A stretch of 64,000 nucleotides of DNA from Streptococcus suis (GCF_024509525.1 NZ_JAMWEM010000002.1:124001-188000); one strand, 5' to 3'; numbered from the stretch's first letter, positions 6,782 to 20,979 are shown. Numbers and translations are program-made. The notes: generated from the letters alone by a model not told the origin.

Positions 6782-6828
6782 GTAAATTAGATATTATCTT
6801 AAATTCTCAAAACTCTAGACACTTACCT

Positions 6829-7668
6829 TTACTCATTCACTGTAATTTCACCGCTGTGGTAATTGATACTCAATCCGTTCTGTACATTGGGGATGAAAAT
6901 ATTGAATTCCAAACTACCGTCAGAGGATTTTGCTTCCAAATGACTGCCCACCGCAATTAAATCATCTTCTTCTGCATAGATGAGGGTCACACGGTAACGA
7001 ACTCTTTTATTGTTATCCAAAGCCTTTCGAATCCTAGTTTCGTAGTAATTCTGACCGGTTGAATCATCACTATTAGACTGATTGGCCCAAGCTGTTTGCA
7101 CGGCAATATTTTTAGGGTTGCTGGTTGAAGCATTATAACCCTTTAAATTTCCAACCAAAGCATAGGCAATCAAATGCCCTCTATCAACTGCATGATCGTA
7201 CTCACCCGTTAAATCATGAACTTGGTGCCAACCAGCTGGGGTCCAAGAAGTTGTCCCATTCCCCGTCTCTTCGCGGCTCTTGTATTGTCTGGTAGACTTT
7301 GCAAGTAAAGCATTAGCAACCGTCGGAACGATTTCCCCTTGAGCAGTCTTAGTTTTGTTGGTCGCATAGGGGGTACTAGACACCGCAGCATCTAACTTGG
7401 TCACATTGCCATTGACAATAAAAGCACCAGCCCCATTCCACTCCAAACTACCACCAATCTGACTGCGGACACTTTCCGTCAGTACAGAACTGGCCAATTC
7501 TTCGGAAGGGGTCGATTCATTCGCTTGTGACTGATTGATATAGTAGGAATGATTTCTACTTTGGTCACCTACAGTGTCTTTAAGGTAGTAACCCGACACT
7601 GCCACAATAACTGTTACAAGCAAACTCAATAAACTTGCTGTTTGTTTTTTTCTACGTTTCTTTGCCAT
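6829..7668 (-). CDS. endA: Membrane-anchored DNA-entry nuclease EndA
   Basis: 279 aa. Basic N-terminus plus one TM segment (about 12-28), then an extracellular beta-beta-alpha-metal DNA/RNA non-specific nuclease domain (about 70-279). The catalytic motif DRGH with His165 and the following N-rich region ([13 protein letters not shown]) are present. In pneumococcus EndA degrades one DNA strand during transformation uptake and also cleaves extracellular DNA traps; full length here suggests the same. It lies last in the operon murA-epuA-endA, as in other streptococci, and is followed by a terminator and then the mobile element. Confidence 0.93.
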   Translation of the reverse strand: MAKKRRKKQTASLLSLLVTVIVAVSGYYLKDTVGDQSRNHSYYINQSQANESTPSEELASSVLTESVRSQIGGSLEWNGAGAFIVNGNVTKLDAAVSSTPYATNKTKTAQGEIVPTVANALLAKSTRQYKSREETGNGTTSWTPAGWHQVHDLTGEYDHAVDRGHLIAYALVGNLKGYNASTSNPKNIAVQTAWANQSNSDDSTGQNYYETRIRKALDNNKRVRYRVTLIYAEEDDLIAVGSHLEAKSSDGSLEFNIFIPNVQNGLSINYHSGEITVNE

Positions 7669-7695
7669 TTTCCTCCGACAAAAAAGTAGGTTGCC

Positions 7696-7896
7696 CTACT
7701 TCCCTGTGAATTTACTAATTAATTCTTGCCATTTTTCTAGGGATAAAATGGCCCACATGCTATCGCCATCGCCGATAACTCCATACCCAATCATTAATCC
7801 CAATGAAAATACAATAGCAGCTAACACAACAACCAGAACAACAATCAACAATTGTCTTCCAACAAAACGAAGTTCTTCTTTATTCACTTTCATCAC
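7696..7896 (-). CDS. epuA: EpuA-like small membrane protein
   Basis: 66 aa (or a few less if the GTG after ATGAAA is used; the SD AGGAG is too close to the first ATG). One TM helix (about 16-38), charged N-terminus, short extracellular tail. It sits between murA and endA, overlapping murA by 17 bp, exactly the place of pneumococcal epuA. Databases often label the family RNA polymerase beta subunit, from weak similarity; nothing here shows polymerase function. Role unknown; the operon suggests an envelope or DNA-uptake link. Confidence 0.85.
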   Translation of the reverse strand: MMKVNKEELRFVGRQLLIVVLVVVLAAIVFSLGLMIGYGVIGDGDSMWAILSLEKWQELISKFTGK

Positions 7897-9163
7897 TCCT
7901 ACTTACACGCGCGATATCAGCACCAAGTGCTGCTAGTTTTTCGTGGAATCGATAATACCCTCGGTCTAGATGAGACAGTTTCCCAACTATCGTTTCACCT
8001 TCAGCCACTAGCCCTGATAAAATCAAAGCTGCACTAGCGCGCAAATCCGTTGACATAACTTCCGCTCCCTGCAATCTGGTTCCACCTACGATAATAGCTG
8101 TATCCCTCAAAATTTCTGAGTGCAAGTCCATACGACGCATTTCTTCCAAATGCTGGAATCGGTTTTCAAATACGGTTTCAATCATGGTAGACTCACCTTT
8201 TGCAACAGCCATAAGCATGGTAAACTGAGCCTGCATATCTGTTGGAAATCCTGGATAGGGCATCGTCTTTACTGTTACAGGCTTTAATTTATCTACCTGT
8301 GAACGCACCCGAATTCCTTCTATCTCCTCACTGATTTCAACCCCCATCTCCTGCATTTTCGAAATAAGTGAGCGGTTATGTTCCCAAATAGCATCTTTAA
8401 TCAACACATTACCACCTGTCATGGCTGCAGCTACCATAAAGGTGCCAGCTTCAATGCGGTCTTGAACGACTTGATGGTGAGTTCCAGTCAGTTCTTCAAC
8501 ACCTGTAATGGTAATCGTTTCTGTTCCAGCTCCTTTGACGTTCGCACCCATCTTATTTAGAAAAATAGCTAAATCAACGATTTCTGGCTCTCGCGCAGCA
8601 TTTTCCAGGACAGTTGTCCCCTCCGCCAAAGTTGCAGCCATCATCAGATTTTGTGTTGCTCCAACACTTGGAAAATCCATGTAAATATGAGCCCCATGCA
8701 AACATTCTGCTCTTGCTTCGATATAGCCAGCCCGCTGTTTAATAACTGCACCCATAGCTTGTAGCCCCTTAAGGTGAAGATCAATCGGACGACTACCTAT
8801 CGTACAACCTCCTGGCATAGAAACCTTTGCATATCCATTGCGTGCCAAAATCGGACCTAAAACTACAATAGAAGCGCGCATTTTATTGACATATTTATAA
8901 GGTGTTTCACTAGACAGACGACCACTAGCATCAATCAAAACTTCATTTGCCTCTTCATCAAACTGTACCCGAACACCTAGACCACGCACCACATTATTCA
9001 TGGTGTAAACATCTGACAAAATTGGAACATTAGAAAAAACTGTCTTCCCTTTGCGAGCTAAAACGGTTGCGGCAAGTAAGGGCAACACCGCATTCTTAGC
9101 CCCCTCAATCGTGACAGTTCCTTCAAGGCGATTTTGGCCACCTTGTACAATTATTTTATCCAT
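7880..9163 (-). CDS. murA: UDP-N-acetylglucosamine 1-carboxyvinyltransferase
   Basis: 427 aa, the usual MurA length. It transfers enolpyruvate from PEP to UDP-GlcNAc, the first committed step of peptidoglycan synthesis in the cytoplasm. Seen: GAKNAVLP with Lys23/Asn24, the active-site loop [12 protein letters not shown] with Cys120 (the fosfomycin target) and the repeated two-domain inside-out barrel pattern. Low-GC Gram-positives carry two paralogs; the epuA-endA neighbourhood matches the streptococcal copy called murA1 in pneumococcus. Confidence 0.95.
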   Translation of the reverse strand: MDKIIVQGGQNRLEGTVTIEGAKNAVLPLLAATVLARKGKTVFSNVPILSDVYTMNNVVRGLGVRVQFDEEANEVLIDASGRLSSETPYKYVNKMRASIVVLGPILARNGYAKVSMPGGCTIGSRPIDLHLKGLQAMGAVIKQRAGYIEARAECLHGAHIYMDFPSVGATQNLMMAATLAEGTTVLENAAREPEIVDLAIFLNKMGANVKGAGTETITITGVEELTGTHHQVVQDRIEAGTFMVAAAMTGGNVLIKDAIWEHNRSLISKMQEMGVEISEEIEGIRVRSQVDKLKPVTVKTMPYPGFPTDMQAQFTMLMAVAKGESTMIETVFENRFQHLEEMRRMDLHSEILRDTAIIVGGTRLQGAEVMSTDLRASAALILSGLVAEGETIVGKLSHLDRGYYRFHEKLAALGADIARVSRSDESE

Positions 9164-9190
9164 AGTATTTCCTTTATTTATTCAATCTAA

Positions 9191-9433
9191 TTACTGATGA
9201 CTAGCGTAAAAAGTCTGCGCAAGGGTCCGGCCAATTGCTAATATTTCAAGGAAGAATACAGAGACCAAGTACCCTAAACCAATAGCGAGAAATACGAGTA
9301 GCAACCGTATTCTCCCCTGGTTTTCGGCAGTCACCTTCAGCCACTTAGACCAATCTACTGTAGTAATGAGCAAATGATAAGACAGGTAGATAAATAAAAG
9401 GTGGCTAGAAAAAGCTAAAATTGATGTCATCAT
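9191..9433 (-). CDS. DUF1146 (YwzB-like) small membrane protein
   Basis: 80 aa from the first of two adjacent ATGs (9433/9430). Two TM helices (about 3-22 and 42-66) around a short charged loop with WSKW, as in the DUF1146 family found between atpC and murA in many Firmicutes. The start decides an oddity: the -10 TATAAT ends 6 bp before the ATG, so the mRNA should be leaderless; a longer reading to 9481 would run through the promoter and the atp terminator. First gene of the murA-epuA-endA operon. Function unknown. Confidence 0.8.
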   Translation of the reverse strand: MMTSILAFSSHLLFIYLSYHLLITTVDWSKWLKVTAENQGRIRLLLVFLAIGLGYLVSVFFLEILAIGRTLAQTFYASHQ

Positions 9434-9439
9434 GCCACT

Positions 9440-9445
9440 ATTATA
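9440..9445 (-). promoter_or_regulatory. -10 box of the DUF1146-murA promoter (leaderless)
   Basis: TATAAT on the minus strand, 6 bp before the ATG; with usual spacing +1 falls on the A of that ATG. The -35 region is the T-run of the atp terminator and is weak. Confidence 0.6.
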
Positions 9446-9446
9446 C

Positions 9447-9486
9447 CACAAAAATAAAAAAAGAAAGCGGGACAACCCCACTCTCT
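9447..9486 (-). terminator. atp operon terminator
   Basis: Minus strand: stem AGAGAGTGGG/CCCGCTTTCT (two G-U pairs) with a 5-nt loop, starting at the atpC stop, then a long T-run. Confidence 0.85.
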
Positions 9487-9902
9487 TATCGTTTCCCTAC
9501 ATGGATACGATTAATTGCTCTTTGGAGAGCTATTGTTGCGCGTTTCTCCATATCAATATTATGTGAACTGTGAGCCTCTTTCAACTCCCCTTCTGCACGC
9601 AACTTGGCACGCTCTGCTCGGCTGACATCAATATCCCGTTCACGCTCTGCTGAGTCCGAAATCACCGTAATCATATTCTTATTGATTTCAATGATTCCAC
9701 CGTTTACGGCAATCCAGTCCACGTGGTTTTCATCATCAACCCGACGCACTTTCATTTCATCGATTTCTAAAACCGCAATCAATTCCAGATGCCCTGGGAA
9801 AATCCCCAATTCACCCTCCTTAGTCTTACACAAAACAAAGGCCGCATGGTGGTCATACTTGATTCCGTCTGGTGTAACAATTTGAACCGTCATCTGTGCC
9901 AT
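9486..9902 (-). CDS. atpC: ATP synthase epsilon subunit
   Basis: 138 aa. N-terminal beta-sandwich (about 1-85, with [16 protein letters not shown]) and C-terminal two-helix hairpin rich in Arg/Glu/Ala. It is part of the F1 central stalk; in streptococci the enzyme mainly pumps protons outward using ATP to hold internal pH. Last gene of the operon, 9 bp after atpD. Confidence 0.96.
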   Translation of the reverse strand: MAQMTVQIVTPDGIKYDHHAAFVLCKTKEGELGIFPGHLELIAVLEIDEMKVRRVDDENHVDWIAVNGGIIEINKNMITVISDSAERERDIDVSRAERAKLRAEGELKEAHSSHNIDMEKRATIALQRAINRIHVGKR

Positions 9903-9911
9903 AGATCACCT

Positions 9912-11336
<1,425 letters not shown>

Positions 11337-11341
11337 CTAAT

Positions 11342-12223
11342 CTATTCCAAAGCAGATGCCCCAGCAACAATCTCGGTAATTTCCTGAGTAATAGCTGCTT
11401 GGCGGGCCCTGTTGTATTGGATTGTCAAATCTGTAATGACATTTTTAGCATTATCAGTAGCTGTTTGCATAGCTGTCATACCTGCTGCATTTTCAGCTGT
11501 CTTAGCATCTAAAATTGCTCCGTAAATAGTCGATTCAGCATACTGAGTCAGTAGTTGCTCCAAGATAGCTTCACGACTTGGTTCCAATTCAAATGTTGCA
11601 GTATATCCTTCAACTTCGTTGTGGTCCAAGTCTTCAACAGGGAGCATCTGCTGCACCCTCACCTGGCTTGTCAAACTATTGACATGGTGATTGTAACAAA
11701 CATACAATTCATCAAAGATTTCATTTTTGTACATTTCAACAGATTTCGAAATGATTTTTTGAACCTCTTCAAAGCTTGGATTGTCTGCTAAACCACGTAA
11801 TTCAAAGACAGGATTGATGCCTCTCGCACGGAAAAAATCTGCTCCCATGCTACCAATAGCAATAATCGAATACTCGTCCTTTGAATCGTGGTCTTGCTCA
11901 ATCATTCCCATTACCGCCTTCAAAATGGTGGAATTATATCCCCCTTTTAAGCCGCTATCTGAAGTAATAACAATGTAGCCTGACTTTTGAACAGGACGAC
12001 GAATCAACATCGGGTTAGATGTATCTGATGTCATCAACTCTGCTCGCAACAAATCCGTTGTAATCTGACGTACCTTGCTAGCATAAATTTGAAAGGATTG
12101 AGCTAACTGCTCTGATTTTGCTAATTTTGATGCGGAAACCATTTGCATAGCTCCAGTAATTTGACTGGTTTTCTTGGTAGACGCAATTTTTGACTTGATT
12201 TCATTGAGAGAACCTGCCATCAC
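11342..12223 (-). CDS. atpG: ATP synthase gamma subunit
   Basis: 293 aa; rotor shaft of F1. The N-terminal coiled-coil helix (about 1-55, with [25 protein letters not shown]) and C-terminal helix ([35 protein letters not shown]) carry the conserved residues that pair to form the shaft. Nine bp after atpA. Confidence 0.96.
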   Translation of the reverse strand: MMAGSLNEIKSKIASTKKTSQITGAMQMVSASKLAKSEQLAQSFQIYASKVRQITTDLLRAELMTSDTSNPMLIRRPVQKSGYIVITSDSGLKGGYNSTILKAVMGMIEQDHDSKDEYSIIAIGSMGADFFRARGINPVFELRGLADNPSFEEVQKIISKSVEMYKNEIFDELYVCYNHHVNSLTSQVRVQQMLPVEDLDHNEVEGYTATFELEPSREAILEQLLTQYAESTIYGAILDAKTAENAAGMTAMQTATDNAKNVITDLTIQYNRARQAAITQEITEIVAGASALE

Positions 12224-12231
12224 TATCTCCT

Positions 12232-13734
12232 TTACTTAAAGACGGACTGGTCTTTGAAGGCTTTAATTGCAGCGTTCAAATCATCGGTATCTGGCAAATC
12301 CTTTGTCGTACGAATGACATCCAATAGATTATCATAATGCAGATCGAAATACGCATACAATTCTTCTTCAAATGTCAAAATGTCATCAATCGCAACAGAG
12401 TCTAGGAAACCATTGGTCAAAGCATACAAAATCAAAACCTGTTTTTCAACGGGAAGTGGCTTATGCAAAGGTTGTTTCAAAACTTCCACTGTTCGACGAC
12501 CGCGATTAAGTTTAGCTTGTGTTGCTGCGTCCAAGTCTGAACCAAACTGTGTAAATGCTTCCAACTCACGATAGGAAGCCAAATCAATCCGGAGAGTCCC
12601 TGCAACCTTTTTCATGGCTTTAATTTGTGCAGAACCACCTACACGAGATACCGAAGAACCAGCATCAATGGCTGGGCGAATCCCTGAGTTAAACAAATCG
12701 TCTTTCAAGAAAATTTGCCCGTCTGTAATCGAAATCACATTGGTTGCGATGTAGGCTGAGATATCCCCTGCCTGTGTTTCGATAAATGGCAGAGCGGTAA
12801 TCGAGCCACCACCCAACTCATCTGAAACCTTGGCAGACCGCTCAAGTAAGCGACTGTGCAAGTAGAAGACATCACCTGGGTAGGCCTCCCGACCTGGAGG
12901 ACGACGGAGCAAGAGCGACAATTCACGGTAGGCTACCGCCTGTTTTGACAAATCATCATAGACAATCAAAACGTGCTTGCCTTCATACATGAACTCCTCT
13001 GCCATTGCCACACCCGCATAAGGGGCCAAGAAGAGCAAGGGAGAAGGTTGAGAAGCAGATGCTGTTACGACAATCGTGTAATCCAAAGCACCGTATTGGC
13101 GTAGGGTTTCAACCTGGGTACGAACTGTCGATTCTTTCTGACCAATGGCCACATAAATACAAATCATATCCTGACCTTTTTGGTTGAGAATCGCATCAAT
13201 CGCTACAGAAGTCTTACCAGTCTGACGGTCTCCGATAATCAATTCACGCTGACCACGACCAATTGGAACCAGGGCGTCAATGGCCTTCAGACCTGTCTGA
13301 AGGGGCTCATTAACTGATTTACGTTGCATAACACCTGGCGCTGGATATTCAATCGGACGAGTTTTATTTGTACGAATCTCACCGAGTCCGTCTACTGGCT
13401 GACCAAGTGGATTGACAACACGCCCAATCAAGGATGTTCCAACTGGTACTTCCATAATTTTTCCCGTACGACGAACAATTGAACCTTCTCGAATATCCGT
13501 AAACTCACCGAGAATGATGATCCCCACATCATTCGTTTCTAAGTTTTGGGCCATACCAATGGTGCCATTTTCAAATACCAAAAGTTCTCCACTCATGGCA
13601 TTGTCAAGACCTTGCGCACGGGCGATACCGTCACCAATATAGGTTACGACACCAGTTTCTGTATAGTCAAAGTCAGGCTGAAAGCCTTCAATTTGTTGTT
13701 TTAGTAAAGCGCTAATTTCTTGTGCATTAATCAA
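12232..13734 (-). CDS. atpA: ATP synthase alpha subunit
   Basis: 500 aa; non-catalytic nucleotide-binding F1 subunit. Walker A GDRQTGKT (near residue 170), [21 protein letters not shown] and the [20 protein letters not shown] signature are all present. Directly between atpH and atpG. Confidence 0.97.
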   Translation of the reverse strand: MINAQEISALLKQQIEGFQPDFDYTETGVVTYIGDGIARAQGLDNAMSGELLVFENGTIGMAQNLETNDVGIIILGEFTDIREGSIVRRTGKIMEVPVGTSLIGRVVNPLGQPVDGLGEIRTNKTRPIEYPAPGVMQRKSVNEPLQTGLKAIDALVPIGRGQRELIIGDRQTGKTSVAIDAILNQKGQDMICIYVAIGQKESTVRTQVETLRQYGALDYTIVVTASASQPSPLLFLAPYAGVAMAEEFMYEGKHVLIVYDDLSKQAVAYRELSLLLRRPPGREAYPGDVFYLHSRLLERSAKVSDELGGGSITALPFIETQAGDISAYIATNVISITDGQIFLKDDLFNSGIRPAIDAGSSVSRVGGSAQIKAMKKVAGTLRIDLASYRELEAFTQFGSDLDAATQAKLNRGRRTVEVLKQPLHKPLPVEKQVLILYALTNGFLDSVAIDDILTFEEELYAYFDLHYDNLLDVIRTTKDLPDTDDLNAAIKAFKDQSVFK

Positions 13735-13755
13735 AAGAACACCACTTTCTATTTT

Positions 13756-14289
<534 letters not shown>

Positions 14290-14799
14290 CTACTTGTCTC
14301 CTAGTTTCTCCAAGTAACGATCAATCAAGTTACTATGTGCTTGTTGATCCAAATCTTCCAAAATAATTTTTCCTGCGAGGTCAACAGCTAATTCTGCAAC
14401 TTGAACGTGCAAGTTTTCCTGTGCCTCTCGTTTTTCAGCTTCAATTTCCATTGTCGCTTTTGTTTTTAGAGCTTGAGCCTCAACTTCAGCTTGTTCTAAA
14501 ATTCGTTTTTTCTCTAACTTCGCACGTTCAACAGCATCTTGGATGATTTTTTGTCCTTCAATACGACCTTGGACTAGCTCATCTTCTCTCTGTTTAACCA
14601 AGTCAGCTGCGATGTTCAATTTTTCTTCTGCTGCATCTATATCCCCTGCAATTTTTTGTTCACGTGCTTCAAAGATGCCCGTAATTCGCTTCCAAGCAAA
14701 AACGCGAATAAGTATGATCAAGGTTGCAAAAGAAGCCGTAACCAAAATAAAGTTACCAAGAATAGTACTGCTTGTACTTGTAGTTAGTACTGTCATCAT
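14290..14799 (-). CDS. atpF: ATP synthase b subunit
   Basis: 169 aa; Fo stator. One N-terminal TM helix (about 13-30) and then a long, charged right-handed coiled coil dimer (about 35-150). Two adjacent ATGs; either is possible. 18 bp after atpB. Confidence 0.95.
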   Translation of the reverse strand: MMTVLTTSTSSTILGNFILVTASFATLIILIRVFAWKRITGIFEAREQKIAGDIDAAEEKLNIAADLVKQREDELVQGRIEGQKIIQDAVERAKLEKKRILEQAEVEAQALKTKATMEIEAEKREAQENLHVQVAELAVDLAGKIILEDLDQQAHSNLIDRYLEKLGDK

Positions 14800-14817
14800 T
14801 CGTCTACTTTTCCTTTC

Positions 14818-15531
14818 CTAATCTTCTCCGCCAATTTTTTTGTTCAAATACATCGAAACCAGCATGATAAATACATAGCCCTGCAGACAGGAAATAAAGA
14901 CAGAAAAAGCTGTCCAAACCAAATTCAATAAGAAGGCTATTGGGTAAACCATGGCACCTTGATGGGATAATTGAAGCAAGAGAGAGACGAGTACTTCACC
15001 TGCATAAATATTCCCGTACAAGCGCAAGGCCAAAGATACCAAGTTGGTTACTTCTTCTAGGATATTCATCGGAGTCATCGCTAGGGGGGTTACAAAAGCT
15101 TTTAAATAGCCTTTAAATCCCTGACGGCGAATTCCCTCAATATGACAAAAAAGAATAGCAATAGCTGCTAGACCAAAGTCATAAGCCATATTTGCAGTCG
15201 GAGAAGTCCACAAATTGTGTCCTTCAGCCGTCTCAATTTTTGTCATCAAACCTAGGTTGTTGGCAACTAAAAGAAAGGTAAAAACTGTGAAAAAGAAGAG
15301 TGAATAATGTTTTGCCTCTTCGTCACCCAAATTACCCTTTGTAAAGTTAATGGTCAGCTCATATACATATTCCAGTACATTCTGCTTTCCTTTGGGTTTT
15401 AACTCCATACGGCGACTAGCCCAAAAGACAAGAAAGAAGATGATGGCAATCGTGATAGCTGAAACCAATACCATGGTCAAATCAAAGGTTATAGGACCAA
15501 GGGTAAGGGTTGGACTTGCATGTTCTTCCAA
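14818..15531 (-). CDS. atpB: ATP synthase a subunit
   Basis: 237 aa, five to six TM helices. Proton channel of Fo; the essential Arg lies in the [17 protein letters not shown] helix. In the streptococcal order it follows the c subunit gene. Confidence 0.96.
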   Translation of the reverse strand: MEEHASPTLTLGPITFDLTMVLVSAITIAIIFFLVFWASRRMELKPKGKQNVLEYVYELTINFTKGNLGDEEAKHYSLFFFTVFTFLLVANNLGLMTKIETAEGHNLWTSPTANMAYDFGLAAIAILFCHIEGIRRQGFKGYLKAFVTPLAMTPMNILEEVTNLVSLALRLYGNIYAGEVLVSLLLQLSHQGAMVYPIAFLLNLVWTAFSVFISCLQGYVFIMLVSMYLNKKIGGED

Positions 15532-15565
15532 TGGAGATTCCCCCTTTTTTTAATAATCCCTATCC

Positions 15566-15766
15566 TTACTTCAGTACAAACGTCATAGCCAGTGTTACAA
15601 AGAAGGTACCTTCAATAAAAGCTACACCCAAGAATACACCAGCCATCAATTTACTTTGCATTTCTGGTTGTCGTGCAGTTGAACTAAGGTAAGAAGCAAC
15701 TAACAAACCCTCACCGATACTTACACCAAGACAGGCCAAACCAAGGGCCAATGCGCCTAAATTCAT
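15566..15766 (-). CDS. atpE: ATP synthase c subunit
   Basis: 66 aa, two TM helices joined by the polar loop ARQPEMQ. The proton-binding carboxylate is Glu52 in AFIEGTFF. There is no Na+-binding signature obvious by eye, so a proton pump is likely. First gene of the operon, behind a near-consensus promoter. Confidence 0.96.
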   Translation of the reverse strand: MNLGALALGLACLGVSIGEGLLVASYLSSTARQPEMQSKLMAGVFLGVAFIEGTFFVTLAMTFVLK

Positions 15767-15800
15767 AACGAATTCTCCTTTAAAATTTTAATACCCTGAT

Positions 15801-15829
15801 AGCATACTCCTATTACTTGCTTTTGTCAA
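15801..15829 (-). promoter_or_regulatory. atp operon promoter
   Basis: Minus strand TTGACA (15829-15824), 17-bp spacer, TATGCT (15806-15801), about 35 bp before the atpE ATG with SD AAAGGAG. Confidence 0.85.
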
Positions 15830-15872
15830 GGAAATACGGTAATTGGAAGCGTTATATTCTTGTTTTGTATAA

Positions 15873-15899
15873 AAGAAAAAAAGAGCTGGTTGCCCTTTC
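15873..15899 (-). terminator. Terminator after diacylglycerol kinase gene
   Basis: Minus strand: stem AAAGGGC/GCTCTTT with loop AACCA and a T-run. Separates ligA-dagK from atp. Confidence 0.8.
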
Positions 15900-15902
15900 T
15901 TC

Positions 15903-16949
15903 CTATTTAATAGCATCTTCAAATTGAGAAGATTCTTCAACAAAACGTTTGGCCATTTGTTCTCGTTTCAATTCTTCTGTATCCAAGGTGATGGCCTCAC
16001 TTGCCACCTTGTCTGTGTCTGCGAAGAATTCGATGTGGTTGGATAAGTTGATAAGCTCAACAGGGGCGTCTCCTCCGTACTCCCCGTCTAGATTGAGTAA
16101 AAGCCTACGACCTTTTTGGTCCAATGATTGAACTTCTAAAGTACGAGTTTTAATATATTCAATCTTATCACTATCAATATGCTTGCCACCGTCAATCACC
16201 AGACGAATTAGATGCAACATTTCAAAAAGATTCCCTGTCTTGACCATAATCAAGGTAAACTGACCGTCATCCAGTTTAGCGTCGGGTACAATTTTTTCAA
16301 AGCCTCCGATTGAATTGGTCAGGGCCACGAAAATCATGGAAACCTTACCTTCAAACACACCTTGATCATGTTTGACGCGGACTGGTGTAAACTGTACTTG
16401 CGGAAGCAATTCAGCTCCCTTGACCACATAGGCTAGATAGCCAAAGGTTGTCTTGAGCTGACTTGGTACGCTGTAGGTCAATTCTGTCAGAGTACCCGCT
16501 GCTGCGATATTGATAAAGAAGTGTTGATTTGGCTGACCGTCTTTTTGGTTTTTAGCCAGGCCGATGTCCATTAGAATCGTCTGATTTTTACCAATCAGCT
16601 TGGCTGCTTCGACTGGATTACCACGTGGAACCTTGAGGGCACGGGCGTAGTCATTGGTCGTACCTGTCGGAATAATAGCCATTTTAGGCCGGTTTTCTAA
16701 GGGTGCAATTCCGTTGACCACTTCGTTAATGGTTCCGTCTCCACCTGCTGCAATGACCAAGTCAAATCCTGCTTCTGCTGCTCTTCTCGCTTCATTTTTG
16801 GCTGAATCCTTTTCAGGGGTCGTTTGGAAAGCTGAAGTCTCATATCCATAACTTTCAAGGATATCCAATACATCTGCCACATTTTTTTTCATGATTTCCT
16901 GACCAGAGGTCGGATTATAAATCAATCGTGCTCTTTTTTGTTCGTTCAT
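15903..16949 (-). CDS. Diacylglycerol/lipid kinase (DagK/YegS family)
   Basis: 348 aa. N-terminal kinase fold with YNPTSG (about 11-16) and the ATP-binding GGDGT motif (about 70-74, AAGGDGTINEVVNG), followed by PTGTTNDYARAL and a C-terminal beta domain. Soluble DagK enzymes of Gram-positives phosphorylate diacylglycerol released during lipoteichoic acid synthesis back to phosphatidic acid. It follows ligA by 10 bp in one operon, a common Firmicute pairing. Substrate is inferred from the family. Confidence 0.88.
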   Translation of the reverse strand: MNEQKRARLIYNPTSGQEIMKKNVADVLDILESYGYETSAFQTTPEKDSAKNEARRAAEAGFDLVIAAGGDGTINEVVNGIAPLENRPKMAIIPTGTTNDYARALKVPRGNPVEAAKLIGKNQTILMDIGLAKNQKDGQPNQHFFINIAAAGTLTELTYSVPSQLKTTFGYLAYVVKGAELLPQVQFTPVRVKHDQGVFEGKVSMIFVALTNSIGGFEKIVPDAKLDDGQFTLIMVKTGNLFEMLHLIRLVIDGGKHIDSDKIEYIKTRTLEVQSLDQKGRRLLLNLDGEYGGDAPVELINLSNHIEFFADTDKVASEAITLDTEELKREQMAKRFVEESSQFEDAIK

Positions 16950-16959
16950 ATTTTCATAC

Positions 16960-18930
<1,971 letters not shown>

Positions 18931-18999
18931 TCACGAAACAGGCCGGTCAGGTAGAATTTACACTGTTCATTTTGTTTAGATTATTTTTAGAAAAAAGAG

Positions 19000-19005
19000 T
19001 ATAAT
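19000..19005 (+). promoter_or_regulatory. -10 box for the small protein/permease operon
   Basis: TATAAT on the plus strand, 28 bp before the ATG at 19034, with GGAGG as SD. The -35 is not clear. Together with the ligA -10 at 18925-18930 it makes a divergent control region. Confidence 0.55.
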
Positions 19006-19033
19006 AAAGTAACTACATTTTTGGAGGTGCCCT

Positions 19034-19180
19034 ATGGCTGTAACCTATAAACGTCAAGATGACTTGGAAAAAATGTTGGAAGAATTTGCTTCCTTTGAAG
19101 AGTTGGAAAAGGTCGAATTTCCTGACCCTAAATCCAAGGAAACTCCGTCGTCAGACACAGAAAAAGCGGATAAGAATTAA
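19034..19180 (+). CDS. 48-aa acidic protein (SPJ_0845-like)
   Basis: MAVTYKRQDDLEKMLEEFA, then an acidic C-terminal half ending EKADKN. SD GGAGG 7 nt before the ATG; stop 2 bp before the permease ATG, so co-translated. The N-terminus resembles a short conserved streptococcal family annotated SPJ_0845 (from memory, not searched). No membrane segment. Function unknown; the operon links it to the YraQ-type permease. Confidence 0.7.
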   Translation: MAVTYKRQDDLEKMLEEFASFEELEKVEFPDPKSKETPSSDTEKADKN

Positions 19181-19182
19181 CT

Positions 19183-20088
19183 ATGTTGGGACTGAATCAC
19201 TTACCAACCTCCGTCTTGCAGGCGGGGGCTATTTTCCTATCCATTATCATAGAAGCTCTACCCTTTGTTCTAATTGGCTCGGTCATTTCGGGTTTTATCG
19301 AGGTCTATGTTACACCTGATAAGGTCCACCAGTTGTTGCCTAAGAACAAGATTTTGGCTATTCTTTTTGGGACCTTTATCGGCTTTATCTTTCCTTCCTG
19401 CGAATGTGGGATTGTTCCCATTGTCAATCGGCTCTTGGAAAAAAAGGTGCCTAGCTATACTGCTGTGCCCTTCCTAGTAACGGCCCCCATCATCAATCCC
19501 ATTGTCCTGTTTGCCACCTTTACAGCCTTTGGAAATCCCCTTACCTTTGCCCTCTATCGTGCTCTGGGAGCAATCCTAGTGGCCCTTGTTCTCGGTATTG
19601 TGCTAGGCTTTTTCATCAAGGAGCCGATTGTTAAGGAAGGAAGAAGGGGCAACCACGAGCATGATTTTTCTGCTCTAAAGGGTTGGAAAAAGCTGGGCTA
19701 TGCTCTTATCCAAGCCATTGATGAATTCTTTGACACAGGACGCTATCTGGTCTTTGGTTGTCTCTTTGCTAGCTTGGTCCAGGTCTATGTGCCAACAGCG
19801 GTTCTAACCAGAATTGGCCACAATCCGCTGACAGCTATCTTGCTCATGATGGTGTTGGCCTTTCTGCTATCACTCTGCTCTGAAGCAGATGCCTTTATCG
19901 GTGCTTCCTTGCTGTCCAGCTTTGGCTTTGCTCCGATCCTAGCCTTTCTGGTCATCGGTCCCATGATTGATATTAAAAACCTACTCATGATGAAACATTA
20001 TTTCAAGGGGAAATTCATTCTAGGCTTTATCGGACTGATTTCTCTGGTGATTCTCATCTATAGTTGGGGGATTGGAGGTATGGCATGA
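19183..20088 (+). CDS. YraQ/UPF0718-family permease
   Basis: 301 aa, about eight TM helices in two halves. Each half carries a charged or Cys motif inside the membrane: FIFPSCECGIVP in the first and SLCSEADAFIG in the second, the signature of the DUF318/YraQ permease family, thought to move metal ions or small anions. It overlaps the next gene (ATGA), the TIGR03943 partner that usually accompanies it. Substrate unknown. Confidence 0.85.
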   Translation: MLGLNHLPTSVLQAGAIFLSIIIEALPFVLIGSVISGFIEVYVTPDKVHQLLPKNKILAILFGTFIGFIFPSCECGIVPIVNRLLEKKVPSYTAVPFLVTAPIINPIVLFATFTAFGNPLTFALYRALGAILVALVLGIVLGFFIKEPIVKEGRRGNHEHDFSALKGWKKLGYALIQAIDEFFDTGRYLVFGCLFASLVQVYVPTAVLTRIGHNPLTAILLMMVLAFLLSLCSEADAFIGASLLSSFGFAPILAFLVIGPMIDIKNLLMMKHYFKGKFILGFIGLISLVILIYSWGIGGMA

Positions 20089-20900
20089 TTCGCTTTTTAA
20101 TTCTTGCAGCTTATTTTGAAATGACCATGTACCTCTATGTGTCTGGCAAATTGAACCAGTATATCAATCTCCACTATTCTTACCTGGCTTATGTGTCCAT
20201 GGTCCTGTCCTTTATCCTTGCCATTGTGCAACTGATTGTTTGGATGAAACAAATCGACACGCACAGCCATTTGACCAAAAAATCCGCCAAGCTAACCAGT
20301 ATCGCCCTGTTGGTCCTTCCGCTAGCAGTTGCCTGGCTATTTCCGACAGTCAGCCTTGATTCGACGACGGTAGCGGCCAAGGGCTACCACTTCCCTCTGG
20401 CTTCGGAAAACGATGCAGGCACCCAAGCCCAAGAAGGAACAACGGTCCAGTATCTCAAGCCAGACACCTCTATTTACTTTACCGATGCAGCCTATCAGTC
20501 AGAGATGCGGGCTATTGCTGACCGCTATCTCGCGGAGGAGGTCATCACCGTAACCAGCGACAACTACATGGAGGTCATGGAGGCCATTTATGACTATCCC
20601 AATGAGTTTGCTGGAAAGACCGTACAACTGGTCGGCTTCATCTACAATGACCCTGACAATGCCAACCAGCAATTTATCTTCCGCTTTGGTATCATCCACT
20701 GTATCGCTGACTCGGGCGTCTATGGTTTGCTGTCGACCGGCTCTACTACCAGCTACCCTGACAATACTTGGGTTAAGGCAACTGGCACTCTGAAAGTCAG
20801 CTACCATACTTCTCTTGGTCAGAGTTTGCCAACGCTTGAACTGACGGACCTCCAGCAAATCACCCAGCCAAAAAATCCCTATGTTTACCGTGTTTTTTAG
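20085..20900 (+). CDS. TIGR03943 family putative permease partner protein
   Basis: 271 aa from the ATG at 20085, which overlaps the permease stop; a longer ORF start at 20064 has no SD. N-terminal part has TM helices (about 4-18, 28-50, 70-88); the C-terminal half is an extracellular domain with KTVQLVGFIYND and a late Cys (HCIADSG), typical of the TIGR03943/DUF1980 (YcgQ) family. Forms a two-gene unit with the YraQ-like permease, so probably an accessory subunit. Confidence 0.82.
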   Translation: MIRFLILAAYFEMTMYLYVSGKLNQYINLHYSYLAYVSMVLSFILAIVQLIVWMKQIDTHSHLTKKSAKLTSIALLVLPLAVAWLFPTVSLDSTTVAAKGYHFPLASENDAGTQAQEGTTVQYLKPDTSIYFTDAAYQSEMRAIADRYLAEEVITVTSDNYMEVMEAIYDYPNEFAGKTVQLVGFIYNDPDNANQQFIFRFGIIHCIADSGVYGLLSTGSTTSYPDNTWVKATGTLKVSYHTSLGQSLPTLELTDLQQITQPKNPYVYRVF

Positions 20901-20938
20901 CAAAATCTCTTTCAAAAAATGAATTTTCTGACAATTTA

Positions 20939-20947
20939 TGCTATAAT
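20939..20947 (+). promoter_or_regulatory. Extended -10 promoter of zwf
   Basis: TGCTATAAT on the plus strand, 32 bp before the zwf ATG; no clear -35, as is normal for extended -10 promoters. Confidence 0.7.
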
Positions 20948-20979
20948 AGACTCTATACTCAACAGATTGGAAAACAACT

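Noticed and set aside
7696..7896. Annotation of EpuA as an RNA polymerase beta subunit
   Set aside because: The 66-aa membrane protein has no polymerase motif; the label is a known database carry-over.
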